Positions 1 through 6,972 of a stretch of DNA of 36,759 nucleotides are shown piece by piece. The stretch comes from JBBDXA01 sp040902585. GTDB taxonomy: Bacteria; Planctomycetota; Phycisphaerae; Phycisphaerales; Phycisphaeraceae. Where the stretch lies: positions 1-36,759 of the forward strand of contig JBBDXA010000088.1 of assembly GCA_040902585.1 (NCBI GenBank), read 5' to 3'. The translations under genes and the position numbers were made by a program. How positions within the stretch are numbered: position 1 is the stretch's first letter; every line of letters starts with the position of its first letter. The notes beneath the pieces are model-generated. The model did no database searches. It was given only the letters and a program-made list of their open reading frames with translations, and was not told the origin of the DNA.

Positions 1-467
1 CCCAGTCGGCGATGGTCGACCACGCCGAGCTCGAGTCGGTCGTGGCGGCGCGGGTGTGCGATCTGGAACACCTGGTCGCAAGCTGCCGCGGCAAGGTCGA
101 ACTCATGCTCGCCGAAGATGGCCAGGGCAGCGAGGACAAACTCATCCGCAGCATGATCGGCGAAGCGGTCAAGGCGGTGTTCGATGATGTGGATGACGTG
201 GATGAGTACACGAGCCTCACCGAAGGTTTCGGGAAAGGGCTGACGCTGACGGTGGCCGATGACATGTCAGCCGAGGACGAATTGGCGAGCATGAAGCACG
301 TGAGCGGGCTGATGCAGGCTGCAACAGGCGTGGCGAAGAAGCTGGGCGTTGACGCGAAAGACCCGCAGATGCTCGCGGCCTGCGGGGAGTTTCTGCTGGA
401 AGCACTCTACGTCAACAATCTGCTGAGCAAACAGGCGAGTGCGAAGGGCGTGGGGTATCGAAGGTGA
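1..467 (+). CDS. Magnesium-chelatase-like AAA+ ATPase, C-terminal fragment (5' end outside window)
   Basis: The reading frame is open to the left edge of the window, so this is the 3' end of a longer gene; the internal ATG at position 12 is not a convincing start. The visible ~155 residues are acidic and mostly helical. They contain the segment SCRGKVELMLAEDG, a final helix LLEALYVNNLLSK, and a run in between resembling the tail of sigma-54-interaction/magnesium-chelatase-type ATPases that are common in planctomycetes and actinobacteria. The AAA+ core itself lies outside the window, so the assignment rests on the tail alone. In that family the ATPase is probably a MoxR-like remodelling protein rather than a chlorophyll enzyme. 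It ends six bases before the convergent small gene on the minus strand. Confidence 0.6.
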   Translation, partial: QSAMVDHAELESVVAARVCDLEHLVASCRGKVELMLAEDGQGSEDKLIRSMIGEAVKAVFDDVDDVDEYTSLTEGFGKGLTLTVADDMSAEDELASMKHVSGLMQAATGVAKKLGVDAKDPQMLAACGEFLLEALYVNNLLSKQASAKGVGYRR

Positions 468-473
468 GGTTCC

Positions 474-737
474 TCACGCTGTTGCTTGGGTTTCGAGCAT
501 GACGACAGGTGTTTCAGGGACATTCCGCGACATCCCGTAGGGCAACCTAACGCGCCGGCGAATCGGCTCACTGTCTACGTGAACAACAACCGTTGCATCA
601 CACGGGGGCAGGTCGCACGGTGTGCGAGCCATGATCCAATCTCGCGCGACTTGTCGTAACTCGATGCTCCCTTCCGCGCAGATGAGTTGCAGCTTAACAT
701 GAGCCGAGTAACCGGTGAGGGGCGTCGGGGTCTTCAT
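474..737 (-). CDS. Small conserved protein of unknown function (87 aa)
   Basis: An 87-residue protein with no signal peptide or membrane segment. The pattern is an N-terminal strand (VKLQLICAEG), a helix-like region with QVARDWIMA, a DLPP turn, then paired strands (ATVVVHVDSEPIRRRVRLPYGMS). This resembles a small beta-rich family seen in planctomycetes and Bacteroidetes, in which a 'DLPPG-A-VVV-VDG' core is followed by 'LP-G-S'. I recognise the pattern but no known function. Its ATG (735-737) overlaps the ATG of the divergent kinase-like gene (736-738), so the two genes start on top of each other. It converges with the upstream ATPase fragment. Confidence 0.6.
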   Translation of the reverse strand: MKTPTPLTGYSAHVKLQLICAEGSIELRQVARDWIMARTPCDLPPCDATVVVHVDSEPIRRRVRLPYGMSRNVPETPVVMLETQATA

Positions 738-1230
738 GGAAGCGTCCAGTGAAATCCTGTTGCGGCGGGCTCAGGCGTATGCCGGTGATCGCTCCATGAT
801 TGTACCGGGTCAGCTCGGCTTTGGACACGACGGGCATGTTTTTGTTTCGAATGAACACACCGCGATCAAAGTGCATGAACGCGCTACAACGTATCGCAAC
901 GAACTGGCTGTTTACCAGCGATTGCGCGAGCGCGGCGTTGATCGCGTGGCGGACCACCACGTCCCGAAGTTGATCGACTGGGATGACACCCGCCTCATCA
1001 TCGAAATGTCCATCGTGCCCCGGCCGTTCGTGCTGGACTTCGCCAGTGCGATGCTTGATCACGCTCCCCGCTTTCCGCAGCACGTGATCGACGAGCGCAC
1101 GGAGCACTGGCTGGAACTTTTCGGTGAGAACTGGGAGCAGGTGCCGCTGATCGTGCTGGAACTGGAGCTGCGCGCGGGCGTCTACCTGCTCGATCCGCAC
1201 CCGGGCAATATCGCATTCGAGGACGATTGA
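736..1230 (+). CDS. Minimal kinase-fold protein (~164 aa) ending at the DPHPGN motif
   Basis: Kinase-like elements appear in order. A glycine loop (LGFGHDGHVF, about residues 29-38) is followed by an invariant-type lysine in TAIKVHE, a possible alpha-C glutamate in YRNELAVY, and a C-terminal DPHPGNIAFEDD. The last motif resembles the catalytic and metal-binding Asp/Asn motif of ABC1/UbiB and aminoglycoside-phosphotransferase-type kinases. The protein stops immediately after this motif, so there is no activation segment or C-terminal helical bundle. I believe similar short proteins exist in planctomycetes, so this is probably full length for its family rather than truncated. The ATG at 736 is preferred to the GTG at 715, because starting there keeps overlap with the divergent gene to two bases. 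Substrate unknown. Confidence 0.7.
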   Translation: MEASSEILLRRAQAYAGDRSMIVPGQLGFGHDGHVFVSNEHTAIKVHERATTYRNELAVYQRLRERGVDRVADHHVPKLIDWDDTRLIIEMSIVPRPFVLDFASAMLDHAPRFPQHVIDERTEHWLELFGENWEQVPLIVLELELRAGVYLLDPHPGNIAFEDD

Positions 1231-1258
1231 GAAAGGTAACGAGGCCCGTCGACCACGC

Positions 1259-2191
1259 TCACTCTTCCAGCGTGCGCAGCCCCAAGCCCACTTCCGTGAG
1301 CTTGTTCTTGATTTCGAGCAGGCTGGTCATGCCGAAGTTCTTCACGCCCATCAGTTCCGCCTCGGTGCGCATGCACAGGTCGCCGATGGAGTGGACATTC
1401 AGCAGCGTCAGGGCCTTGCGGGCGCGGACGGAGAGGTTGAGGTCGTTGACGGTGCGGTTGAGGGTCGCATCATCGCCGCCGGTCTGGGCGCGGAGTTGAT
1501 CGTAGACCGCCTTCTTCGCCGCCGACTGCTGCTCTTCGCTGATCTGCCCGAGGCGAAGGCCGCGCTGTGACAGCATCGCACGGATCTCTTCGATGCTCGC
1601 CTCGCCGAAGTTCTTGAAGTTGCGAAGCTCCGCCTCGGTGGTGGCAACCAGATCGCTCAGCGTGCGGATGTTCATCTTGCGAAGGGCGTTGCGAGTGCGG
1701 ACGGACAGATCGAAATCCGTCACCGGCGTATCGAGCATCGCGCTCTGCTTCTCCAGTGACGCATCCTTGTCATCATCAATGACCATGGCCTTGCTCGCCA
1801 TGACGTCCTTGATATAGAGCCGTGCCCGCGGGTGGTTGGCATCGGTGACGAGCACCTGCCGAAGGCATCGCTCAGCCGAGGCATACTGCCCGCGGTCTTC
1901 GTAGAGAATGGAAAGATTGATCAGCGCGTTCAGCGGTGAAGGCTGCGTGCGCACGGTCTCTTCATAAAGGTGAATCGCCTCATCCTCTTCACCGACGAGG
2001 TCGAGGTTGTAGGCCAGGCGGAAGCAGACATCGCGGTTGTCCGGGTCAGCCGCGTAGGCCGCTTCGTAAAGTTCGATCGCCTTCTCGCGGTCGCCGGATT
2101 TCTCGGCTGCCAGCGCCTGATCAAAAAATTTCTTGCAGGTCGCTTCGTCGCGGATTTCTTCATCAAACATGGCGTGGGCGGGAGGCGTCAT
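1259..2191 (-). CDS. TPR protein with two RNA polymerase alpha-CTD domains
   Basis: About 310 residues. The N-terminal ~130 residues contain TPR helices (for example EKSGDREKAIELYEAAYAAD and the DRGQYASAERCLRQ repeat). An acidic linker follows. Two copies of the RNA polymerase alpha-subunit C-terminal domain come next, at about residues 153-213 and 248-310. Each carries the pattern LSVR-R-L with KNFG and EI--L---GL, the helix-hairpin-helix fold that binds UP-element DNA and activators. There is no alpha N-terminal dimerisation or assembly domain, so this is not RpoA. It may bind DNA or polymerase partners while the TPR part binds protein. The ATG at 2191 has GGAG about 11 bases upstream; a GTG at 2203 has no room for a ribosome site. 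The gene converges with the kinase-like gene. Confidence 0.8.
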   Translation of the reverse strand: MTPPAHAMFDEEIRDEATCKKFFDQALAAEKSGDREKAIELYEAAYAADPDNRDVCFRLAYNLDLVGEEDEAIHLYEETVRTQPSPLNALINLSILYEDRGQYASAERCLRQVLVTDANHPRARLYIKDVMASKAMVIDDDKDASLEKQSAMLDTPVTDFDLSVRTRNALRKMNIRTLSDLVATTEAELRNFKNFGEASIEEIRAMLSQRGLRLGQISEEQQSAAKKAVYDQLRAQTGGDDATLNRTVNDLNLSVRARKALTLLNVHSIGDLCMRTEAELMGVKNFGMTSLLEIKNKLTEVGLGLRTLEE

Positions 2192-2580
2192 TTTTGGTAT
2201 CACTCCGTGGAGTTCGCAAGCGGGAGGTGGAGCCGTGAATAGGCTGACCCAATCGAGCCAAGTAATTTATCGCAAGAGGCGAAAGTTGGCAAATAAGGGC
2301 CTACCGCAGGTCCGGTCGGGTCTGTCGGGCACCTGTTCCATGGGAGGGGCGATCCGAGTAGGACGCCTTAAAGGCAGATACATCCACAAGATAGCACGAT
2401 GAAGCCGCCTGTGGTGACACGCTCTCGGTTCGGTTATTGCCGATGGTCATCAATAGGCATCGCCAGGCATCCCCAGGCGTCGCGACGAGCGTGCGCGAGC
2501 GCGAAGACGCAAGCGGCACGGAGGCGCGAGGTCGAGTACGAAGCGGTGAGCGGCCGGGAGCGCGGGCGGCGCGGCGGGGC
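2192..2580. other. Intergenic region without a recognisable gene
   Basis: About 390 bases separate the pseudopilin 3' end from the TPR/alpha-CTD start. They should hold the pseudopilin 3' untranslated region and the promoter of the downstream gene. Short imperfect direct repeats around GGCATCGCCAGGCATCCCCAGG occur at 2455-2480, followed by a GCGAGCGTGCGCGAGCGCG run. I see no tRNA, convincing small ORF or strong terminator. An SRP or 6S RNA was considered and the conserved cores were not found. Confidence 0.4.
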
Positions 2581-3366
2581 TTACCTGGTTTTCCAGTCGG
2601 AGTAGGTCACGCTGCCGTTGAGTTGGACATCGTTCCCTCGATTGCTGCGGCCGAACCATTCCCATGCCTGCGGGGCGCGCGAAGCGGAGAACTGAAGACT
2701 GACCACGCCACCGTCAACGCTGAAGTAGTTGCTGCCGCTGCGATGGTGCGTCGCGCTGCGGTCGATGGAGCCGAAGCCCGGTTCGATGCTGAGCCGGTTG
2801 TGGTGGTAGTACGGATCTTCCTCGATAATGATCGGCGTGCGCAGATCTTCCTGCGGCGGGCCGAAGGGATCGGTGAGGTAGAGAATGTGACACTTCTTGG
2901 GCAGCGAAGAAATACGGGCACCCGAGAAGGAGAGGAACATGGTGTAGTCAAAGCTGCCGTTGCTGCCGATGCCTGAACCGATGACGCCGGCCTCGAGTGA
3001 AGGACAGCGGAGAAAACGTTTCATGCCATCAGCGCCGCCACCGATGTAGCCGACGAGCGGGCCGTCGGCGGCAGGCGTGTATCGACCGGGCGCGGTGCCT
3101 TCCTTGCCGATCCAGACTTTCTGCCAGGGCAGCGGGCCTTCCCATCCGCCGTGCGATGAGGCGGGCAACGTCTGCGTGTGATCGAGTGCGAAGCTGAGGA
3201 ACCCCTGGCCGATCTGGGCCATGTGCGTTTTGCATTCGACTTCGCGCCCGGCCTCGCGGGCCTTGCCGAGTGTGGGCAGCAGGATGCTGATCAGGAGCAT
3301 GATGATCGCGACGACGAGGAGCATCTCGACAAGCGTGAAGGCGCGGATGGGAATCCTACGGTGCAT
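2581..3366 (-). CDS. Type II secretion-like pseudopilin with H-X9-DG motif
   Basis: A 261-residue prepilin-type protein. A short basic leader MHRRIPIR is followed by the processing and methylation motif AFTLVEMLLVVAI, whose hydrophobic helix anchors the pilin and whose E5-like glutamate sits in TLVEM. Near the C-terminus HRSGSNYFSVDGG gives a histidine, nine residues and DG, the H-X9-DG signature of the large planctomycete/Lentisphaerae pseudopilin family. The ATG at 3366 is chosen because it puts the leader directly before the motif; a longer open frame upstream would add 62 residues with no signal. Such proteins are cleaved by a prepilin peptidase and may join secretion pseudopili or surface filaments. 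No secretion machinery gene is next to it. Confidence 0.88.
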   Translation of the reverse strand: MHRRIPIRAFTLVEMLLVVAIIMLLISILLPTLGKAREAGREVECKTHMAQIGQGFLSFALDHTQTLPASSHGGWEGPLPWQKVWIGKEGTAPGRYTPAADGPLVGYIGGGADGMKRFLRCPSLEAGVIGSGIGSNGSFDYTMFLSFSGARISSLPKKCHILYLTDPFGPPQEDLRTPIIIEEDPYYHHNRLSIEPGFGSIDRSATHHRSGSNYFSVDGGVVSLQFSASRAPQAWEWFGRSNRGNDVQLNGSVTYSDWKTR

Positions 3367-3507
3367 GACCACAACCCAGTGCCGCCGGCGAGCCGATGGG
3401 AACGTGAGTCGCCGGCAGGCTCGAAGCAGGCGATGAGATGAGTGTACCCGGCGGGGTGGGAAAGCCCAATAGGCGAGGCGATTGTTCCCGCGAAACTTGC
3501 ATGTGCA

Positions 3508-3537
3508 TTGACCTGCTCTGGCGCACGATAGTAGACT
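3508..3537 (+). promoter_or_regulatory. Candidate sigma-70 type promoter for the gene at 3565
   Basis: TTGACC (3508-3513) and TAGACT (3532-3537) are separated by 18 bases and lie about 27 bases before the start codon. Five of six and four of six positions match the consensus. A strong ribosome site (GGAGG at about 3554-3558) follows. The assignment is by inspection only. Confidence 0.35.
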
Positions 3538-3564
3538 GATGGAATCACCCAACCGGAGGTTCCC

Positions 3565-3954
3565 ATGGCTGAGATGAGTGAACTCATGAAGGTGGCGCGC
3601 TACATGCGCATGCAGAAGAAATCAGACGATGCCATCCGCGCGACGCTGGCGCGGCAGGGCGCTTCGGCTGAGGCTATCGCCACGATCCTGGAACAACTGG
3701 ATCAACCCCCGCTGACGCGCGGCGGGAAAGTGGTCATGGGAATCGCCATCCCCGTGGCGGTCGCGGCGTGTGCCGTGACGGGCATCAAGGCCGGCAGCGC
3801 AACGGGTAGCAGCGGCATGATCATGGTCGCGCTGGTGGTCGGGGCAGGCTTCGCGGCGTTTGCCGTCGTCTTTTTGATCGGGAGCGGGATACTCAAGAGC
3901 CAGGGCCTGAGTATTTGGGACGAAGCGGGTGGGAAGGATGAAGGGAAACGGTGA
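3565..3954 (+). CDS. Small membrane protein with N-terminal helical domain
   Basis: 129 residues. The first ~45 residues form a charged helical domain (MRMQKKSDDAIRATLARQGASAEAIATIL) suggestive of a short three-helix bundle. Two hydrophobic segments follow, at about 56-75 and 83-108, and then a charged tail. GGAGG seven bases before the ATG supports the start. The architecture matches that of the gene at 20386-20766, which also has a 'helix, QG, helix' unit followed by two membrane segments. The stop codon is three bases from a palindromic element that ends at the mreB stop. Function unknown. Confidence 0.75.
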   Translation: MAEMSELMKVARYMRMQKKSDDAIRATLARQGASAEAIATILEQLDQPPLTRGGKVVMGIAIPVAVAACAVTGIKAGSATGSSGMIMVALVVGAGFAAFAVVFLIGSGILKSQGLSIWDEAGGKDEGKR

Positions 3955-3956
3955 GC

Positions 3957-3976
3957 GCTAAGCCGCGAGCGGCCTA
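3957..3976. repeat. Palindromic element copy 1 (overlaps the mreB stop codon)
   Basis: GCTAAGCCGCGAGCGGCCTA, whose core GCCGC(G)AGCGGC forms a hairpin. On the minus strand its first three bases are the TAG stop of mreB (3974-3976). It is one of six copies in the window (others at 9047, 9071, 26269, 34422 and 35519). It fills nearly all of the 19-base space between two convergent genes, where it could act as a short bidirectional hairpin. Confidence 0.8.
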
Positions 3977-5032
3977 CTGCGCATCCAGATCGCTTTCCAT
4001 CGTGTGCTTCCACTCTTCCAGATGTTCGAGATAGATGGCGGTGCCTCGGGCGACGCAGGTGAGCGGATCGTCGGCGACGCGCACATCCAGGCCGGTGGAG
4101 TTGGCGATCATGGTGCTGATGCCGCGCAGGAGCGCCCCGCCGCCGGCGAGACAGATGCCGTTGTCCACCAGATCCGCCGCGAGTTCGGGCTCGGCGCGTT
4201 CGAGCGTGCGGGTCACGGCTTCGACGACCTGCATCAGCGGTTCCTGCAAGCATTCGCGGATCTCTTCGCTGGTGACCACGGTCTTTCGCGGCAGGCCGGA
4301 GATCATGTCGCGGCCGCGAACTTCCATCGTCTTCTCGCCATCGACGATCGGTACCGCCGAGCCGATCTCGATCTTGATTCGCTCGGCGGTCTGCTCGCCG
4401 ATCATCAGGTTGTACGCCTTCTTCATGTGGTTGATGATCGACTCATCCAGGTCATCGCCGGCGACGCGGATGGATTCGCACTGGGCGATGTCGGCGAGGC
4501 TGATGATGGCGACTTCGGTGGTGCCGCCGCCGATGTCCACGATCATGCTCGCGGTCGCTTCAACCACAGGCAGCTTGGCTCCGATGCCCGCCGCCATCGG
4601 TTCCTCGACGAGATACACGCGGCGAGCGCCGGCCCTCTCGGCGCTGTCCAGCACCGCGCGCTTTTCCACGGCAGTGATACCGCTTGGCACGGCGATGACC
4701 ACGCGCGGCCGCATGAACGGGCCTTTACCGTTCACCTTGTTAATGAAATACGAGAGCATCGCCTCGGTGATTTCGAAGTCAGAAATCACGCCGTCCTTCA
4801 GCGGGCGGATCGCGCTGATGGAGCCGGGCGTTTTGCCGAGCATCTCCTTGGCGACCATGCCGACGGCATAACCATCCTTGAGGCGGAGGACCTGGTTGGT
4901 GCCCTTCTTCACGGCGACGACGCTGGGTTCATTGAGAACGATGCCCTGTCCGCGCACGCACACGAGTGTGTTGCACGTGCCCAGGTCGATGCCCATGTCC
5001 ACGCTGAACCAGCCTAGGAGTTTGCCAAACAA
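3974..5032 (-). CDS. mreB: Rod shape-determining actin homologue MreB
   Basis: 352 residues, typical for MreB. It begins MFGKLLGWFSVDMGIDLGT, with the amphipathic membrane-binding N-terminus and the first phosphate loop (DLGTCNTLV, about 16-24). Also visible are VIAVPSGITAVEKRA, the second phosphate loop VDIGGGTTEVA, and LAGGGALLRGI in the adenosine site. MreB polymerises under the inner membrane and directs peptidoglycan synthesis in the elongasome. The start codon is TTG (5030-5032), supported by the conserved N-terminus and a GAAGGG about 11-15 bases upstream. mreC, mreD and rodA are not adjacent in this window. Confidence 0.95.
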   Translation of the reverse strand: MFGKLLGWFSVDMGIDLGTCNTLVCVRGQGIVLNEPSVVAVKKGTNQVLRLKDGYAVGMVAKEMLGKTPGSISAIRPLKDGVISDFEITEAMLSYFINKVNGKGPFMRPRVVIAVPSGITAVEKRAVLDSAERAGARRVYLVEEPMAAGIGAKLPVVEATASMIVDIGGGTTEVAIISLADIAQCESIRVAGDDLDESIINHMKKAYNLMIGEQTAERIKIEIGSAVPIVDGEKTMEVRGRDMISGLPRKTVVTSEEIRECLQEPLMQVVEAVTRTLERAEPELAADLVDNGICLAGGGALLRGISTMIANSTGLDVRVADDPLTCVARGTAIYLEHLEEWKHTMESDLDAQ

Positions 5033-5445
5033 AGGAGTGTCGCCCTTCTGTCCCGCCGCGCGAGCGGCGAGGGTGTAATGCGAGCATGGTAGCTCAAAAG
5101 CCGCCAGCCATTAGCCGTTAGCCGCCAGCCTGAAGCGCCGAAGCAACAACCCGCTAGTGGCTAGTGGCTAGCGGCCAGTGGCTTCTTCACGTCATGGATT
5201 GAGTCGGCTCATCTGTCCTGGGACGTACCGGTGCGAACACTCGCACAGGCGACAGATGAATGAATTCCCGACGACAGGCTCGCGATGCCATCCATGACCG
5301 CGGTTCAGCCGTTCAAGGCCGCTCCAACGGGAGGATTATGGCAGATTGGAATGGGGATGTAAACAGGCGGTTGAACGGAATTCAAATGAACCACGGCGAC
5401 CGGTGAGGGTCGCCGCGGGTGTAATCGTTTGGATGCGTTCGATAT
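5033..5445. other. Repeat-rich intergenic region upstream of mreB
   Basis: About 410 bases without a gene. 5099-5130 contains TAGCC-type repeats and 5154-5182 contains the complementary GGCTAG-type repeats, making an imperfect inverted pair. 5210-5258 forms a nested hairpin: outer arms CATCTGTC/GACAGATG (5210-5217, 5251-5258) and inner arms GTGCGA/TCGCAC. 5394-5415 is a separate stem described below. The mreB promoter should lie here, but I cannot place it. Confidence 0.5.
5394..5415 (-). terminator. Hairpin downstream of the 68-aa membrane protein gene
   Basis: A perfect 8-bp stem, CGGCGACC (5394-5401) and GGTCGCCG (5408-5415), with a six-base loop, sits 30 bases past the stop codon at 5446. 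On the minus strand the following sequence is only weakly T-rich, so rho-independent termination is plausible but not certain. Confidence 0.45.
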
Positions 5446-5652
5446 TCAGCCGCCGGCGGGAGGCTGGACCGACTGCTGGTCGGCCGTGGCGGGCAGGACG
5501 TACCAGGGGTTCTTCTGGCCGCTGAGCTGCGTGCTGAAGTTGAAGATCACGCCGACGCCCACCGCCAGGGCGAGGAAAGCGACGAGGACGAGAACGGTGT
5601 AGATGTTCATCGCCGGGGGAACCACGCGTTTGCCGCTGCCGAACTGGGACAT
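5446..5652 (-). CDS. Tiny single-span membrane protein (68 aa)
   Basis: 68 residues with one clear membrane helix (YTVLVLVAFLALAVGVGVIF, about 18-37) after a short polar N-terminus, and a proline- and glutamine-rich tail. TTGGAG precedes the ATG at suitable distance. It starts 77 bases after the stop of the coiled-coil membrane protein gene and in the same direction, so co-transcription is likely. A functional link is inferred from position only. I recognise no domain. Confidence 0.65.
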   Translation of the reverse strand: MSQFGSGKRVVPPAMNIYTVLVLVAFLALAVGVGVIFNFSTQLSGQKNPWYVLPATADQQSVQPPAGG

Positions 5653-5729
5653 TTTCAGGCTCCAACAGGAGTGGAGAAATCAGGCTGAGTGATGCACGAA
5701 GGACCGGGGCTGTATTTCGAGGGCGATCA

Positions 5730-6611
5730 TCACTGACCGATGCGACCGGCCAGCGCCGAGTCACCGGTCTGGATCGTCGCGCCGCTCTTTAAGGTCTGGA
5801 TGCGGCCGACGGCCTTGTCGAGATCGGTGGTGATGATCACCATCGAGCCGAGGTACTCTTCGCCGCGATGCACGAGGAACTTCATGCGTTCCTTGATGCC
5901 GCCGATGGAGCCGACGTTGAGCTGCACGAGGGTGGTGCCTTCGCCGGCCTTCTGCACGTCAGTGACCTGGGCGCGGATGGGAACCGGGGGAATGACATCG
6001 GTCGATTCCTGCTTCGCAGCCGTTCGGACTTCCACGGGAATCTTATCCAACTCGGCTCGCACCTCGCGAAGCTCTTCTTCGATCGACACCTTCTGCTCGT
6101 TCATGCGACGCTCGGCGCGAATCAACGTCGCCCGGCTGGCTTCCAGTTCGTTGTTGGCCGCTTCAAGCTGGACGATCTGCCGGCCCTGCTTGAGGTTTTC
6201 ATCGCGACGATTCACCAGTTCCTTGCTGGCGTCGCCGAGAATCTTGGTCATCTGATTGTTGGCGGCCGTCAGGTTCGCCAGATCGCCGCGGGCGCTGGCC
6301 AGCGAGGCGTTGAGCGAGGCGATGGTCGCTTCGTGAGCCTTGGCGTCGGCGAGGTAGCCGGCACTGGTGGTGCGCTCGGCATCAAGCTCCGCCTTCAGGG
6401 CGGTGTTGTTGGCCACGATGATGTTCTTGTCCACATCCGCCAGGGATTTGGCGAGCGTGGCCTCAGCCTTGGCGGCTGCGACTTCGGACTTCACCGCTTC
6501 AACCTGTTCGCGGAAGTTTTCCTGGTTCGCCACGAAGGGGATCACCAGCGAAACGAGCACGACCGAAAGAATGGTCACCAGGACCACAAAGACCTTGGTT
6601 AGAACGTTCAA
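5730..6611 (-). CDS. Membrane-anchored coiled-coil protein with C-terminal beta-barrel-like domain
   Basis: 293 residues. An N-terminal membrane helix (VFVVLVTILSVVLVSLVIPF) is followed by a long heptad-like coiled coil (about 30-190) rich in A, E, K and L. The C-terminal ~85 residues are beta-rich: VTDVQKAGEGTTLVQLNVGS, IKERMKFLVHRG, YLGSMVIITTD and IQTGDSAL. This last part resembles FlgT-C/MreC-like small barrels, which are common at the ends of planctomycete coiled-coil proteins. It is probably an envelope scaffold with the coil outside the inner membrane. The start is TTG at 6609-6611, fixed by a perfect AGGAGG six bases upstream; a start further upstream would lose the membrane helix position. 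Confidence 0.75.
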   Translation of the reverse strand: MNVLTKVFVVLVTILSVVLVSLVIPFVANQENFREQVEAVKSEVAAAKAEATLAKSLADVDKNIIVANNTALKAELDAERTTSAGYLADAKAHEATIASLNASLASARGDLANLTAANNQMTKILGDASKELVNRRDENLKQGRQIVQLEAANNELEASRATLIRAERRMNEQKVSIEEELREVRAELDKIPVEVRTAAKQESTDVIPPVPIRAQVTDVQKAGEGTTLVQLNVGSIGGIKERMKFLVHRGEEYLGSMVIITTDLDKAVGRIQTLKSGATIQTGDSALAGRIGQ

Positions 6612-6617
6612 GGCCGG

Positions 6618-6623
6618 CCTCCT
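6618..6623 (-). promoter_or_regulatory. Ribosome binding site that fixes a TTG start
   Basis: AGGAGG on the minus strand, six bases before TTG at 6609-6611. No ATG or GTG lies at a comparable distance, so the coiled-coil protein starts with TTG. Confidence 0.85.
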
Positions 6624-6812
6624 GTAGGGGGGGGAATCTGTGACGGCTGGACCAGCCCCGCAACATGGGGCCTGGCTGCCAAGGGCAGTCAAGGCATTAT
6701 GCTCACGAAGGTTGCGGTTTGTCAAATCGCCGAAGAAGATTTTTCTGAAACGGCAGAATCACCGGTTCGGGTGCCGCGGTCCCCGGCTCGGGCACCCGGC
6801 TCGACCCCGCTC

Positions 6813-6944
6813 GGGTGCCACGGCTCGACGAGGCTTTGCGAGGAGACCCAAGCGAAAAACAAGGACGGCAACGAATGACAATGAGTCACCGCAGGCGACC
6901 GGCACGGGGCTCGTTGCGGTAAACCTCCTCGCACCGTGGCACCC
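6813..6944. repeat. GGGTGCCACGG inverted-repeat element
   Basis: The left arm 6813-6849 begins GGGTGCCACGG and ends GAGACCC. The right arm 6924-6944 is its approximate reverse complement (CTCCTCGCACCGTGGCACCC). The left arm matches 36723-36759 at 29 of 37 positions. Two copies about 30 kb apart and the inverted arms mark it as a dispersed repeat. Confidence 0.6.
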
Positions 6945-6972
6945 AAGGCGTGTACCCGGCGGCCCATCCTTA

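Larger units (their letters stand above)
6612..6972. other. Repeat-rich intergenic region between lnt and the coiled-coil gene
   Basis: No gene is supported here. The region downstream of the lnt stop contains GGGTGCCACGG-type arms: 6813-6849 in one orientation and 6924-6944 (ending GTGGCACCC) in the other, plus a degenerate copy around 6768-6800. A copy of the 37-base left arm is found again at the right end of the window (36723-36759). Part of this may act as an lnt terminator. Confidence 0.5.

Noticed and set aside
2280..2400. Possible small structured RNA (SRP or 6S) around GCAGGTCCGGTCGGG
   Set aside because: The conserved SRP core (GGTCAGGTCCGGAAGGAAGCAGCC-like order) is absent and I could not fold a convincing 6S bubble; left as plain intergenic.
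4004..5017. Long plus-strand open frame opposite mreB
   Set aside because: It is a mirror frame of a clear MreB gene in high-GC DNA; the translation is rich in H, D and A with no domain, and has no ribosome site.
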